Numbered from the stretch's first letter, positions 1 through 6,407 are shown. The stretch is 10,121 nucleotides of DNA from JAAFIP01 sp031431335 (GCA_031431335.1 JANPDG010000074.1:1-10121), one strand, 5' to 3'. Notes: generated from the letters alone by a model not told the origin. Translations and numbers: made by a program.

Positions 1-1335
1 ATTGAAGAAGCGCCGTCGCCGTTTATTAGCGACGCCACGCGCAAGGCCATGGGCGAACAAGCCGTTGCGCTGGCCAAGGCGGTGAAGTACCAAAGCGCGG
101 GCACGGTGGAGTTTGTGGTGGGCAAAGACCAGAGTTTTTACTTTTTGGAGATGAACACGCGCTTGCAGGTAGAGCACCCGGTGACCGAATGCATTACCGG
201 ACTGGACTTGGTAGAGCTGATGATTCGCGTGGCTGCGGGTGAGCCGCTACCGTTAGCGCAAAAAGATGTGCAGCGTAACGGCTGGGCGATGGAATGCCGT
301 ATCAATGCTGAAGATCCGTTCCGTAACTTCTTGCCTTCTACTGGCAGATTGGTGCGTTTTCAACCACCTGCGCAGACCATGCACCAGGCCAATACACAGG
401 ACCTGTATGGTGTGCGTGTTGACACTGGCGTACAAGACGGCGGTGAGATTCCGATGTACTACGACTCGATGATCGCCAAGCTCATCGTGCATGGTAAAGA
501 CCGGCTTGACGCCATTGCCAAGATGCGTGAGGCGCTCAATTCTTTTGTAATTCGCGGTGTTAGCAGCAACATACCTTTTCAAGCGGCCTTGCTGGCGCAC
601 CCTAAGTTTGTAAGTGGCGATTTCAACACCGGTTTTATTGCCGAAAACTACGCTAAAGGCTTTGTTGCTGAAGACGTGCCACACGACGACCCGAATGTGC
701 TGAAAGCCATTGCCGCCTTTGTACGCCGCAAAGCGCACGAGCGCGAGGCGGGTATCAGTGGGCAACTGGCAGGCTACCAAGTAAAAGTAGAAAAAGATTA
801 CGTAGTGGTCGTGCTAAGTGCAGAAGGCCAGCATACCTATACACCCGTTCATATAGAAGAATATACAGGCCAAATAGGCTTTGCGCGCCTAAATATATGC
901 TCAAACAGCTATGAAATTTATAGTGTGTCGCGGCTTAATGACATAGCCATTCACGGTACTATCAATGGTCAACCGTTCGCGGCGCAGGTAGACCGTGGCA
1001 CCCGCAGCAACCCGCTGGCGCTGCGTGTGCAGCATAACGGTACGCAGATTGACGCGCTGGTGCTGCAGCCTCGCGTAGCAGATTTGCATAAACTGATGCC
1101 ACATAAAATGCCGCCCGATATGAGCCGGTTTGTGCTGTCGCCCATGCCCGGCCTGCTGGTAGATGTGGCCGTGCAGGTGGGTCAAAAGGTACAGGCGGGC
1201 GAGCGCGTAGCCGTAATTGAAGCCATGAAGATGGAAAACGTGCTGTTTGCTGTGGCCGATGGTGTGGTGGGCAAAGTACTGGCAGCCAAAGGTGAATCGC
1301 TGAGTGTGGATCAGCCTATCGTAGAGTTTGCCTAA
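1..1335 (+). CDS. pccA: Propionyl-CoA carboxylase alpha subunit (biotin carboxylase + biotin carrier), 5'-partial
   Basis: This is the C-terminal 444 residues of an acyl-CoA carboxylase alpha subunit. The reading frame is open to the first base, and the 16 residues before the first ATG (position 49) continue the family sequence, so the true start lies outside the window. The biotin carboxylase part carries the ATP-grasp motif EMNTRLQVEHPVTE (fragment residues about 50-63, with the conserved Glu, Asn, Arg, Gln, Val and Glu) and RINAEDP (Arg about 100). A middle region of about residues 240-350 fits the BT domain that holds the beta subunit in propionyl-CoA carboxylases. The C-terminus is a biotinyl domain with EAMKMEN; the biotinylated Lys is residue 410, 34 residues from the end. 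The subunit carboxylates biotin with ATP and bicarbonate, and the PccB partner transfers the carboxyl to propionyl-CoA in the cytosol. pccB is probably upstream. Methylcrotonyl- or acetyl-CoA carboxylase is less likely because of the BT region and the epimerase-like gene downstream. Confidence 0.93.
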   Translation: MEEAPSPFISDATRKAMGEQAVALAKAVKYQSAGTVEFVVGKDQSFYFLEMNTRLQVEHPVTECITGLDLVELMIRVAAGEPLPLAQKDVQRNGWAMECRINAEDPFRNFLPSTGRLVRFQPPAQTMHQANTQDLYGVRVDTGVQDGGEIPMYYDSMIAKLIVHGKDRLDAIAKMREALNSFVIRGVSSNIPFQAALLAHPKFVSGDFNTGFIAENYAKGFVAEDVPHDDPNVLKAIAAFVRRKAHEREAGISGQLAGYQVKVEKDYVVVVLSAEGQHTYTPVHIEEYTGQIGFARLNICSNSYEIYSVSRLNDIAIHGTINGQPFAAQVDRGTRSNPLALRVQHNGTQIDALVLQPRVADLHKLMPHKMPPDMSRFVLSPMPGLLVDVAVQVGQKVQAGERVAVIEAMKMENVLFAVADGVVGKVLAAKGESLSVDQPIVEFA

Positions 1336-1343
1336 AATACACT

Positions 1344-1350
1344 TAGTAGG
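1344..1350 (+). promoter_or_regulatory. Ribosome binding site of the cupin gene
   Basis: TAGTAGG lies directly against an ATG at 1351 but 9 bases before the in-frame ATG at 1360. That spacing favours the second ATG as the true start, giving a protein beginning MSPTEFEV. Confidence 0.5.
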
Positions 1351-1359
1351 ATGCAAACT

Positions 1360-1656
1360 ATGAGCCCCACAGAATTTGAAGTCGCATTGCGTGCAGAGGC
1401 GTTTGATCCAGGGTTGCTTGTTGAAAAGCCTGTGGGCTACAGCATGGACTTGCATCAGCATCCGTTTGACGCGTTTGCCTTGATTGTCCAAGGCTCGCTG
1501 TCTATTAGCGTTAATGGGACAGAGACTACTTACCAAGTGGGTGATGTATTTCGTCTGCTGGCCAATACGCCCCATCTTGAAAGTGCAGTGCCTCATGGCG
1601 TGCGCTACCTTGTTGGGCGAAAACACCAACGGTTTAACTGTTCTTCGCAACCATGA
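1360..1656 (+). CDS. Small single-domain cupin protein of unknown function
   Basis: This is a 98-residue protein with no signal peptide or membrane segment. It shows the two cupin motifs of a small beta-barrel. Motif 1 is around residues 32-53 (HQHPFDAF ... IVQGSLSISVNG, with His32 and His34). Motif 2 is around residues 61-72 (GDVFRLLANTPH, with His72). The Glu normally following HxH in motif 1 is not apparent (Asp37/Ala38 occupy the place), but three His could still bind a metal. Start 1360 is chosen over 1351 because of ribosome-binding-site spacing. The gene begins 24 bases after pccA, and its stop overlaps the pncA start (ATGA at 1653-1656), so it is probably cotranscribed and translationally coupled. 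Small cupins can be isomerases, dioxygenases or ligand sensors; the sequence does not decide between these. Confidence 0.8.
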   Translation: MSPTEFEVALRAEAFDPGLLVEKPVGYSMDLHQHPFDAFALIVQGSLSISVNGTETTYQVGDVFRLLANTPHLESAVPHGVRYLVGRKHQRFNCSSQP

Positions 1657-2273
1657 ACCAAGACGACGTATTGATTGTGGTGGACGCGCAAAACGGCTTT
1701 ATGCCCGGTGGTGGCCTGCCTGTGGCGCGTGGCGACGAAGTGGTGCCGGTGATCAACCGCCTAGGCCAACTGTTTGCCAACGTGGTCATCACACAAGACT
1801 GGCACCCAGCAGGCCATGCCTCGTTTGCGTCTAGCCACGTAGGCAAAGCGCCGTATGACATGATGGACATGCCTTATGGCCCGCAGGTGCTGTGGCCAGA
1901 CCACTGCGTACAAGGCACGCATGACGCAGCGTTGCACAAAGATTTGCATTTGCCGCATGCTCAGCTCATCATCCGCAAAGGCTTTCACTCGCAGGTAGAC
2001 AGTTATTCAGCATTTATGGAGGCTGACCGCAAAACAAGCACGGGCCTAGCTGCATATCTGCAAGCACGCGGATTGCGCAAGGCTTATGTGTGCGGACTGG
2101 CCACTGATTTTTGCGTAGCGTGGACTGCGCTAGACGCGCGTGCAGCAGGCTTTGACGCAGTGGTGATTGAAGATGCGTGCCGCGCTATCGACCTGAACGG
2201 GTCACTCGCACAAGCTTGGAAAGACCTGCAAGCCGCTGGCGTGCAACGCCTGCAATCTAACGAAATAAGCTAG
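1653..2273 (+). CDS. pncA: Nicotinamidase (pyrazinamidase family, isochorismatase fold)
   Basis: This 206-residue cytosolic enzyme should hydrolyse nicotinamide to nicotinate and ammonia in NAD salvage. The PncA layout is complete: N-terminal VVDAQNGFMPGG with catalytic Asp11; the metal site TQDWHPAGH (Asp49, His51, His55) plus His84 in WPDHCVQGT; catalytic Lys109 in IRKGFHSQVDSYSAF; and the nucleophile Cys154 in GLATDFCVAWTALDA. The length is normal for the family. No ribosome binding site stands before the ATG. Instead it overlaps the stop of the cupin gene by 4 bases (ATGA), which points to coupled translation. The VOC gene follows 4 bases after its stop. Generic isochorismatase-like hydrolase is the alternative, but the metal-binding His residues and the WPDHC motif favour nicotinamidase. 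Confidence 0.93.
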   Translation: MNQDDVLIVVDAQNGFMPGGGLPVARGDEVVPVINRLGQLFANVVITQDWHPAGHASFASSHVGKAPYDMMDMPYGPQVLWPDHCVQGTHDAALHKDLHLPHAQLIIRKGFHSQVDSYSAFMEADRKTSTGLAAYLQARGLRKAYVCGLATDFCVAWTALDARAAGFDAVVIEDACRAIDLNGSLAQAWKDLQAAGVQRLQSNEIS

Positions 2274-2277
2274 AAAA

Positions 2278-2745
2278 ATGATGACTCGCCCTTTTAAAGT
2301 TCTCGGTATCCAACAAATTGCCATCGGGGCACCAGACAAAAGCCGCCTAAAAACGCTATGGGTAGACATGCTGGGACTAGAAGTCACGGGTAATTTCAAA
2401 AGCGAACGCGAAAACGTAGACGAGGACATTTGCGCTATTGGCAGCGGGCCGTTCAAGGTAGAAGTGGATTTGATGCAACCCATCGACCCCGACAAAAAGC
2501 CTGCTGTGCACACCACACCCTTAAACCACGTGGGCCTGTGGATTGACGACTTGCCCAAAGCGGTCGACTGGCTCACCGCCCAAGGCGTGCGCTTTGCACC
2601 CGGTGGCATACGCAAAGGAGCTGCGGGCTACGACATTACATTTTTGCACCCCAAAAGCAATGACGAGTTTCCAATTGCAGGCGAGGGTGTGTTGATTGAA
2701 CTGGTGCAGGCTCCGCCCGAGGTGATAAAGGCTTTATCGAGCTAG
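2278..2745 (+). CDS. VOC-superfamily protein, probable methylmalonyl-CoA epimerase or glyoxalase-like
   Basis: The 155-residue protein is made of two VOC half-modules (about residues 8-70 and 80-145). The C-terminal stretch FLHPKS ... GEGVLIELVQ resembles methylmalonyl-CoA epimerase, where HPKSTGGVLIEL is typical. Likely metal ligands are His84 (in PLNHVGLW) and Glu141 (in VLIELV). The first ligand, a His in most epimerases (DHIAIAV), is Gln13 here (IQQIAIG); Gln also serves at this place in eukaryotic-type glyoxalase I. It starts 4 bases after pncA with a weak ribosome binding site, so it is probably read from the pccA transcript. Converting the (S)-methylmalonyl-CoA made by propionyl-CoA carboxylase to the (R) form would suit that position, but this is inference. 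It is often labelled lactoylglutathione lyase. Two ATGs stand in tandem at 2278 and 2281. Confidence 0.85.
   Translation: MMTRPFKVLGIQQIAIGAPDKSRLKTLWVDMLGLEVTGNFKSERENVDEDICAIGSGPFKVEVDLMQPIDPDKKPAVHTTPLNHVGLWIDDLPKAVDWLTAQGVRFAPGGIRKGAAGYDITFLHPKSNDEFPIAGEGVLIELVQAPPEVIKALSS
2724..2738. repeat. Short palindrome at the end of the pccA operon
   Basis: GATAAAG and CTTTATC surround one central G, within the last codons of the VOC gene. The operon converges with the SNase-like gene just downstream and shows no other terminator-like structure. The stem is AT-rich and has no T-run, so termination here is only a weak possibility. Confidence 0.25.
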
Positions 2746-2748
2746 TGT

Positions 2749-3783
2749 TTACCACTCAGTCACTTTGACTAAGTTTCCGGATGCATTAAGCCTTTGAATA
2801 CTCGACGCGCTTTCGGCAAAGATAAAGTCCTCTGGCTGCCAGCCAATGCCATCGCCGTCAAACTCACGCTCGTACAAGGGGTATTTAGTGGCCTTGCTGC
2901 CCAACTCGCGAAACTCGGGCAAGTACCAGCACTTTTCTGCTTTCTGCGTTAACCAATCCGTAAAGTCGCCATTAAAAGCATCCACTTGCGTAAACGCCCA
3001 CCACGTAGTTTGCCTGCGGTAAAACTTGGGATGTAAAAATTTGCGGTCGCCTTCGTCACGGATAGCAGAGCCTACTGCGCGAAACTCTAGACTGGGGTCA
3101 AACTTGTTAAAGCGGTCGTTGTACAGCCGCGCAATGCCTTCGCGGTTTTTGCGCCCCGCTTGCCATGAGGCGATGGACTCGTCGATTTCTTGGGGCAGCA
3201 TAGAGTCGTACAGTGCAACGACAGCCAAGCCTTGTTCGAGCAGCCACAGGTTTAGATTAGTGCCATCAGGCAAAATAATATCACCCACAAATCGGCCATA
3301 TTTGTCAATGGCTGCCCCCGGGCCTTCGCTGACTTTAAGCTCAGACACAAACTTGCATGGCAATGGGTTGTTGTTAAAACTTTTCAAAAATTTAGCTAAT
3401 TTGACCACAGCAGTTTCTGCCTGGTGTTGCCTGTAGTCCTTAATTAACCCGGTGCCTTTGAGCTTGCCATCGCTGCCTTTGGCATCTGGCCGGTAGTGCA
3501 GCTCAGGCGCGTCGATGCGCTGCAGGCGAATGGTGATGGTGCCATTTTTAATAACAGACTCTATTTTGGACTTGCCTGTGACCGCGTCTTTTTTGCCTGG
3601 AATGCCTGCACCCTCATAGGCCAAGGTGGTTTTAAACCGCATTTGCCCGGCGAGTCTTATACGCACGCTGTCTGGCGTCACCGTCAGCATCAGCTTGGTA
3701 GTGTCTGCGTCCGATTTGCCGTTGGGCCAAAATTGGGCTAAATCGATACTGCCGCTGATCTCAAGCAGGTTGGTAGTGGCCAT
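2749..3783 (-). CDS. SNase-like (thermonuclease-fold) protein with an extra C-terminal region
   Basis: The protein has 344 residues. The start at 3783 (MATTNLLEIS) is chosen because AGGAGA stands 7 bases upstream; an open extension to 3861 lacks this support. Residues about 75-225 resemble the staphylococcal nuclease fold. TIRLQRIDAPE (82-94) matches the active-site strand, with Arg86, Asp91 and Glu94 standing for nuclease Arg35, Asp40 and Glu43, and Thr41 replaced by Ala92. KYGRFVGDI (161-169) gives Arg164 for Arg87, and the following NLWLLEQGLA is the usual helix. A residue equivalent to the calcium ligand Asp21 is not evident. There is no signal peptide, unlike secreted thermonucleases. 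Residues 1-75 and 230-344 (aromatic-rich, with RRQTTWWAFTQVD) match no domain I recognise. It ends 3 bases from the convergent VOC gene. Nuclease activity is uncertain; a nucleic-acid-binding or otherwise altered role is possible. Confidence 0.8.
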   Translation of the reverse strand: MATTNLLEISGSIDLAQFWPNGKSDADTTKLMLTVTPDSVRIRLAGQMRFKTTLAYEGAGIPGKKDAVTGKSKIESVIKNGTITIRLQRIDAPELHYRPDAKGSDGKLKGTGLIKDYRQHQAETAVVKLAKFLKSFNNNPLPCKFVSELKVSEGPGAAIDKYGRFVGDIILPDGTNLNLWLLEQGLAVVALYDSMLPQEIDESIASWQAGRKNREGIARLYNDRFNKFDPSLEFRAVGSAIRDEGDRKFLHPKFYRRQTTWWAFTQVDAFNGDFTDWLTQKAEKCWYLPEFRELGSKATKYPLYEREFDGDGIGWQPEDFIFAESASSIQRLNASGNLVKVTEW

Positions 3784-3790
3784 GCTATTT

Positions 3791-3796
3791 TCTCCT
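3791..3796 (-). promoter_or_regulatory. Ribosome binding site fixing the SNase-like start
   Basis: AGGAGA on the minus strand lies 7 bases upstream of the ATG at 3783. It decides the start against the upstream in-frame ATG at 3861. Confidence 0.75.
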
Positions 3797-3799
3797 GAT

Positions 3800-3835
3800 A
3801 TCAAGATGTTTTGACTTATCAAAGCATATCTTGAT
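3800..3835. repeat. Inverted repeat in the divergent leader region (possible operator or bidirectional promoter)
   Basis: ATCAAGAT at 3800-3807 and ATCTTGAT at 3828-3835 form 8-bp perfect arms separated by 20 bases. On each side the arm is followed outward, 3 to 6 bases later, by an AGGAGAAA ribosome binding site and then an ATG (3783 on minus, 3855 on plus). The whole block is therefore an imperfect mirror. The AT-rich centre could hold promoters in both directions; TTGACT at 3811-3816 resembles a -35 box on plus, but I see no good -10 partner. Confidence 0.45.
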
Positions 3836-3840
3836 CTGTT

Positions 3841-3846
3841 AAGGAG
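3841..3846 (+). promoter_or_regulatory. Strong ribosome binding site upstream of a small ORF
   Basis: AAGGAG lies 8 bases before the ATG at 3855. It is the strongest Shine-Dalgarno match in the window, and the only ORF behind it has 24 codons. Confidence 0.5.
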
Positions 3847-3854
3847 AAATTCAC

Positions 3855-3929
3855 ATGACAAAGCGAGCGATCAATGCATCGAGTTGTTACGAGCAGCTGC
3901 AGGGCAATACTGCTGGCTCACCCAAGTAG
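3855..3929 (+). CDS. Possible small ORF (24 aa) divergent from the SNase-like gene, or relic of a lost gene
   Basis: The ORF reads MTKRAINASSCYEQLQGN followed by TAGSPK and a TAG stop. In its favour are an AAGGAG ribosome binding site at ideal distance, a leader mirroring that of the divergent SNase-like gene, and an end 3 bases short of the convergent selU stop, filling the gap neatly. Against it are its very short length, no recognisable family, and no clear promoter. It has no hydrophobic segment, so it is not a typical membrane micropeptide. It may be a real small protein, a leader peptide, or the 5' stub of a gene removed when this junction formed. Confidence 0.35.
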   Translation: MTKRAINASSCYEQLQGNTAGSPK

Positions 3930-3932
3930 CGG

Positions 3933-5000
3933 TTAGGCAAGCTGCAGATCGCTAAGTATTTTCTCGGCAAATGGCGCTGAAGCCAGGTTGCCCGCTTGGG
4001 TCGCCGTAATGACAAAACTATCGTCAAACGCTTTGTAGTTGCGCCGAGTCGAGCTGGCGTAGCCGGGGTCGTAATGCAGCTCTAGCAGCTCGCGCACGAC
4101 ACCCTCTACTTGGCCAGCGTGCACACGCGCCTTCCAGTCGTCGATAACGGCAGCGCCGCGCAGGTCTTTCAGTACGTCTAGTCGTGCGCAAAAGAACGCT
4201 GGGTCTTTGACAAAAAAATCATAGTCTTCCATCAGCAGCTTCACGCGCTCTTGAATGGGCAGCTCTAGCCGCGCGCAGGCACTGGCGCGCAGGGCGGTCA
4301 TCAGCGCGTCGGGCACGCTCACGTTGCCTACTTTTTTGCTCTCGCTCTCCGCCCACACCCCCTTTGCGGGGTCTAGCTTGCGCAGCGCGTCCCACACGCG
4401 GCTATCAAACTGCTTTTGGCTGGGTTGCGGTTGGCCGGGTATCAGCCCCAGCACCGAGCTGCGGTGCTCGGCCAAGGCTTCTAGGTCCAATACCTGCGCG
4501 CCTGCAGCCGCAAGGGACGTGAGCAAGCGGGTTTTTCCGCTGCCTGTGGGGCCGCAAATCACGCGGTAGTTAAACAGTGTGGCCAAGCGTGCGGTGTCCA
4601 GCAGCATCTCGGCGCGAAACGCCTTGTAGCCACCGTCGATGATGTGCACATCAAAACCAATTTGCGACAGCACCAGCGACAGCGAACCACTGCGCTGCCC
4701 ACCGCGCCAGCAGTAGATTAATGGCTTCCAGTTTTTGGGCTTGTCGGCGCAGTGCGATTCAATATGCTGCGCAATATTGCGCGCCGCCATCACCGCGCCT
4801 TTTTTGCGTGCATCAAAAGCGCTGATTTGCTTGTATTCAGTGCCCACCTCGTGGCGCTCTTGGTCGTTCAGCGTGGGCCAGTTGACGGCTGCGGGCAAGC
4901 GGTCTAGCGCATATTCAGCTTCGCTGCGCGCATCGATGATGGTATGAAAACCGTTGAGTTGGGCTAGCGCATCGGGAGCGCTGATTTTGGTGAGAGGCAT
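3933..5000 (-). CDS. selU: tRNA 2-selenouridine synthase (rhodanese + P-loop)
   Basis: The 355-residue protein has the full SelU/MnmH (YbbB) architecture. An N-terminal rhodanese domain (about 5-130) includes IIDARSEAEY and LPAAVNWPTLNDQERHEVGT, with active-site Cys97 in YCWRGGQRSGSL. A P-loop domain follows, with Walker A GPTGSGKT at 150-157 and LDLEALAEHRSSVLG downstream, both typical of the family. The enzyme replaces the sulfur of 2-thiouridine at wobble position 34 of tRNAs for Lys, Glu and Gln with selenium, using selenophosphate and passing through a geranylated intermediate. It therefore expects a selD gene elsewhere in the genome. It starts 4 bases after the stop of the upstream esterase gene on the same strand, so the two are probably cotranscribed. 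Its length equals the family norm and no key residue is missing. Confidence 0.95.
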   Translation of the reverse strand: MPLTKISAPDALAQLNGFHTIIDARSEAEYALDRLPAAVNWPTLNDQERHEVGTEYKQISAFDARKKGAVMAARNIAQHIESHCADKPKNWKPLIYCWRGGQRSGSLSLVLSQIGFDVHIIDGGYKAFRAEMLLDTARLATLFNYRVICGPTGSGKTRLLTSLAAAGAQVLDLEALAEHRSSVLGLIPGQPQPSQKQFDSRVWDALRKLDPAKGVWAESESKKVGNVSVPDALMTALRASACARLELPIQERVKLLMEDYDFFVKDPAFFCARLDVLKDLRGAAVIDDWKARVHAGQVEGVVRELLELHYDPGYASSTRRNYKAFDDSFVITATQAGNLASAPFAEKILSDLQLA

Positions 5001-5004
5001 GAGG

Positions 5005-5700
5005 CTATTTCAACAGCTTTTTCAGCTCGGGCCACACATTGGCCAGCATGATGGGGTGGGCTTGGGCCTTGGGGTGAATGCGGTCAGCTTGGAACAGCTG
5101 TGTAGGGTCGGCTGTGTCAGCCACGCCTTTGAGAAAAAAGGGCACCAAGCCGGTTTTTTTGGCGGCAGCAACCTTTTCAAACGTGCCTGCAAACTGCTTG
5201 CCGTAGTCTGCGCCAAAGTTGGGCGGCAGTTGCATGCCGACCAGCAGCACTTTGGCCTTAGACTTTTGCGCTGCATCGGTCATGGCGCTTAGGTTGTCTG
5301 CCGTCATCGCCATGGGCAGGCCGCGCAGCGCATCGTTGGCGCCCAGCTCTATGACCACATGGGTAGGCTTGTGCTGCGCCAGCAGCGCGCCTAGGCGCGA
5401 GCGGCCGCCCGATGTCGTGTCACCACTGATGCTGGCGTTAACCACCTTGGCCGGGGTCTTCTCGGCCAGCAGTTTTTTCTCTAGCAGGGCAACCCAGCCT
5501 GTGCCGCGCGCTAAGCCATACTCAGCGCTCAGCGAGTCGCCCACCACCAAGATCACAGCGGTGCCTGCGGCAGCTTTGGCTGCAGAAGCAGGTGCCTTCG
5601 TGGCAGCGCTGCTGGGCAGGGCTGATAGCCCTAGGGCAGCGGCCAAGGCCAAAGTCGCGGTAAAGTGGGGCATATTTCGTTTTAACCATTCAAAATTCAT
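5005..5700 (-). CDS. tesA: Periplasmic SGNH-hydrolase: arylesterase / TesA-like thioesterase-lysophospholipase
   Basis: The 231-residue protein has an N-terminal signal peptide (hydrophobic FTATLALAAALGLSALPSSAA, cleavage probably near residue 33), placing the enzyme in the periplasm. The four SGNH blocks are present: GDSLSAEYG (nucleophile Ser56), SGDTTSGG (Gly93), GANDALRG (Asn122) and DRIHP (Asp206, His209). The family hydrolyses acyl thioesters, aryl esters and lysophospholipids; the physiological substrate is uncertain. The start at 5700 gives a short basic n-region before the hydrophobic core. The ATG at 5673 would also leave a signal peptide. No strong ribosome binding site distinguishes them, and an open extension to 5883 lies in the divergent gene. 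At 5700 the start codon overlaps the start codon of the divergent ABC ATPase. tesA and the ATPase gene ybbA are divergent neighbours in E. coli too. selU follows after 4 bases. Confidence 0.9.
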   Translation of the reverse strand: MNFEWLKRNMPHFTATLALAAALGLSALPSSAATKAPASAAKAAAGTAVILVVGDSLSAEYGLARGTGWVALLEKKLLAEKTPAKVVNASISGDTTSGGRSRLGALLAQHKPTHVVIELGANDALRGLPMAMTADNLSAMTDAAQKSKAKVLLVGMQLPPNFGADYGKQFAGTFEKVAAAKKTGLVPFFLKGVADTADPTQLFQADRIHPKAQAHPIMLANVWPELKKLLK

Positions 5701-6382
5701 GGCAGATTCCATTATTGCAGTAGAGCATGTGTCCAAAAGCGTCACAGACTCAACCGGTACTTTAGATATATTGCGCGATATCGATTTTTCAATAGCCAGT
5801 AAGGACACTTGCGCTATTGTCGGCGCTTCTGGTTCTGGCAAGAGCACGCTGCTGTCGATCATTGCTGGCTTGGACACACCCACGCGCGGAACAGTTCATT
5901 TAGCCGGGCAAGACCTGTTTACCATCAGCGAGGACGACCGCGCCGCTTGGCGTGCGCAAAAAGTAGGCTTTGTGTTCCAAAGCTTTCAGCTGCTGGGCAA
6001 CTTGACGGCGCTAGAAAACGTGATGCTGCCGTTGGAATTAGCAGGGCGCAAAGACTCGCGCGCCGCCGCCACTGACATGCTCAAGCGCGTAGGCTTGGCC
6101 GAGCGGCTAGGGCACTACCCCAAGGTGATGAGCGGCGGCGAGCAGCAGCGCGTAGCACTCGCCCGCGCATTTGTGGTGCAGCCTGCCGTGTTGCTGGCCG
6201 ACGAGCCCACCGGCAGCCTAGACCATGCCACTGGCGAGCGCGTAATGCAGCTCATGTTCGACCTGAACGCCGAGCTGGGCACCACGCTGGTCTTGGTCAC
6301 CCACGACCGCGCCATTGCAGCGCGCTGCGCCAAACGCATTACTATCGAGGCGGGTGAGATTGCGGCTATGAATGGTGACTGA
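5699..6382 (+). CDS. ABC transporter ATP-binding protein, LolD/YbbA (MacB-like) family
   Basis: This is a 227-residue ATPase with every ABC motif: Walker A GASGSGKST (42-50), Q-loop Gln94 in FVFQSFQLL, signature MSGGEQQRVALARA (144-157), Walker B VLLADEPTGSLD (164-175) and H-loop His202 in VLVTHD. The sequence style (QSFQLLGNLTALENVMLPLEL) is that of the LolD/MacB/FtsE branch, which drives FtsX-type permeases in lipoprotein export or other periplasmic work rather than moving solutes across the membrane. The start at 5699 is the usual one for the family (MADSIIAVEHVSKSV); the open frame running back to 5219 is antisense to tesA. No permease gene follows, so the partner must be encoded elsewhere. 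The link with the divergent esterase recalls E. coli tesA-ybbAP and suggests a shared role in envelope lipid or ester metabolism. Confidence 0.9.
   Translation: MADSIIAVEHVSKSVTDSTGTLDILRDIDFSIASKDTCAIVGASGSGKSTLLSIIAGLDTPTRGTVHLAGQDLFTISEDDRAAWRAQKVGFVFQSFQLLGNLTALENVMLPLELAGRKDSRAAATDMLKRVGLAERLGHYPKVMSGGEQQRVALARAFVVQPAVLLADEPTGSLDHATGERVMQLMFDLNAELGTTLVLVTHDRAIAARCAKRITIEAGEIAAMNGD
5765..5792 (-). promoter_or_regulatory. Possible sigma-70 promoter of the tesA-selU operon
   Basis: On the minus strand, TTGAAA (5792-5787, 5 of 6 to consensus) and TATATC (5770-5765, 4 of 6) are 16 bases apart in an AT-rich pocket inside the start of the ABC ATPase gene. This lies about 60 bases before the tesA start. 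Because the two genes leave no intergenic space, the tesA promoter must lie within the ATPase coding sequence, which makes this a sensible candidate. Confidence 0.35.
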
Positions 6383-6388
6383 TTGCAG

Positions 6389-6403
6389 CCTCATATTTTG
6401 AGG
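6389..6403 (+). terminator. Weak terminator-like hairpin after the ABC ATPase gene
   Basis: CCTCA and TGAGG form a 5-bp stem around TATTT, starting 6 bases after the stop. A short T-run (GTTTTT) comes 6 bases later. The stem is short and the T-run is not adjacent, so efficiency would be low. It sits at the edge of dispersed repeat copy A and may belong to that repeat instead. Confidence 0.25.
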
Positions 6404-6407
6404 TGAG

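Noticed and set aside
253..780. Minus-strand open frame of 175 codons
   Set aside because: Lies wholly opposite the conserved biotin carboxylase coding sequence and shows no family features.
783..950. AT-richer patch within pccA as a sign of foreign DNA
   Set aside because: The frame is intact and the patch falls in the variable BT-domain region; relaxed composition there is ordinary.
901..1650. Long minus-strand open frame (249 codons) antisense to pccA and the cupin gene
   Set aside because: It spans two well-supported plus-strand genes, has no ribosome binding site or recognisable domain, and its peptide is rich in His, Cys and Gln as expected from antisense reading.
3784..3861. N-terminal extension of the SNase-like protein to 3861
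   Set aside because: The strong AGGAGA site 7 bases before 3783 marks the internal start; the extension would run through the mirrored leader region.
5219..5698. N-terminal extension of the ABC ATPase back to 5219
   Set aside because: This part is antisense to the esterase SGNH blocks; the family normally starts just before the first strand, at 5699.
5701..5883. N-terminal extension of the esterase to 5883
   Set aside because: It would put about 60 residues before the signal peptide and lies entirely antisense to conserved ABC ATPase motifs.
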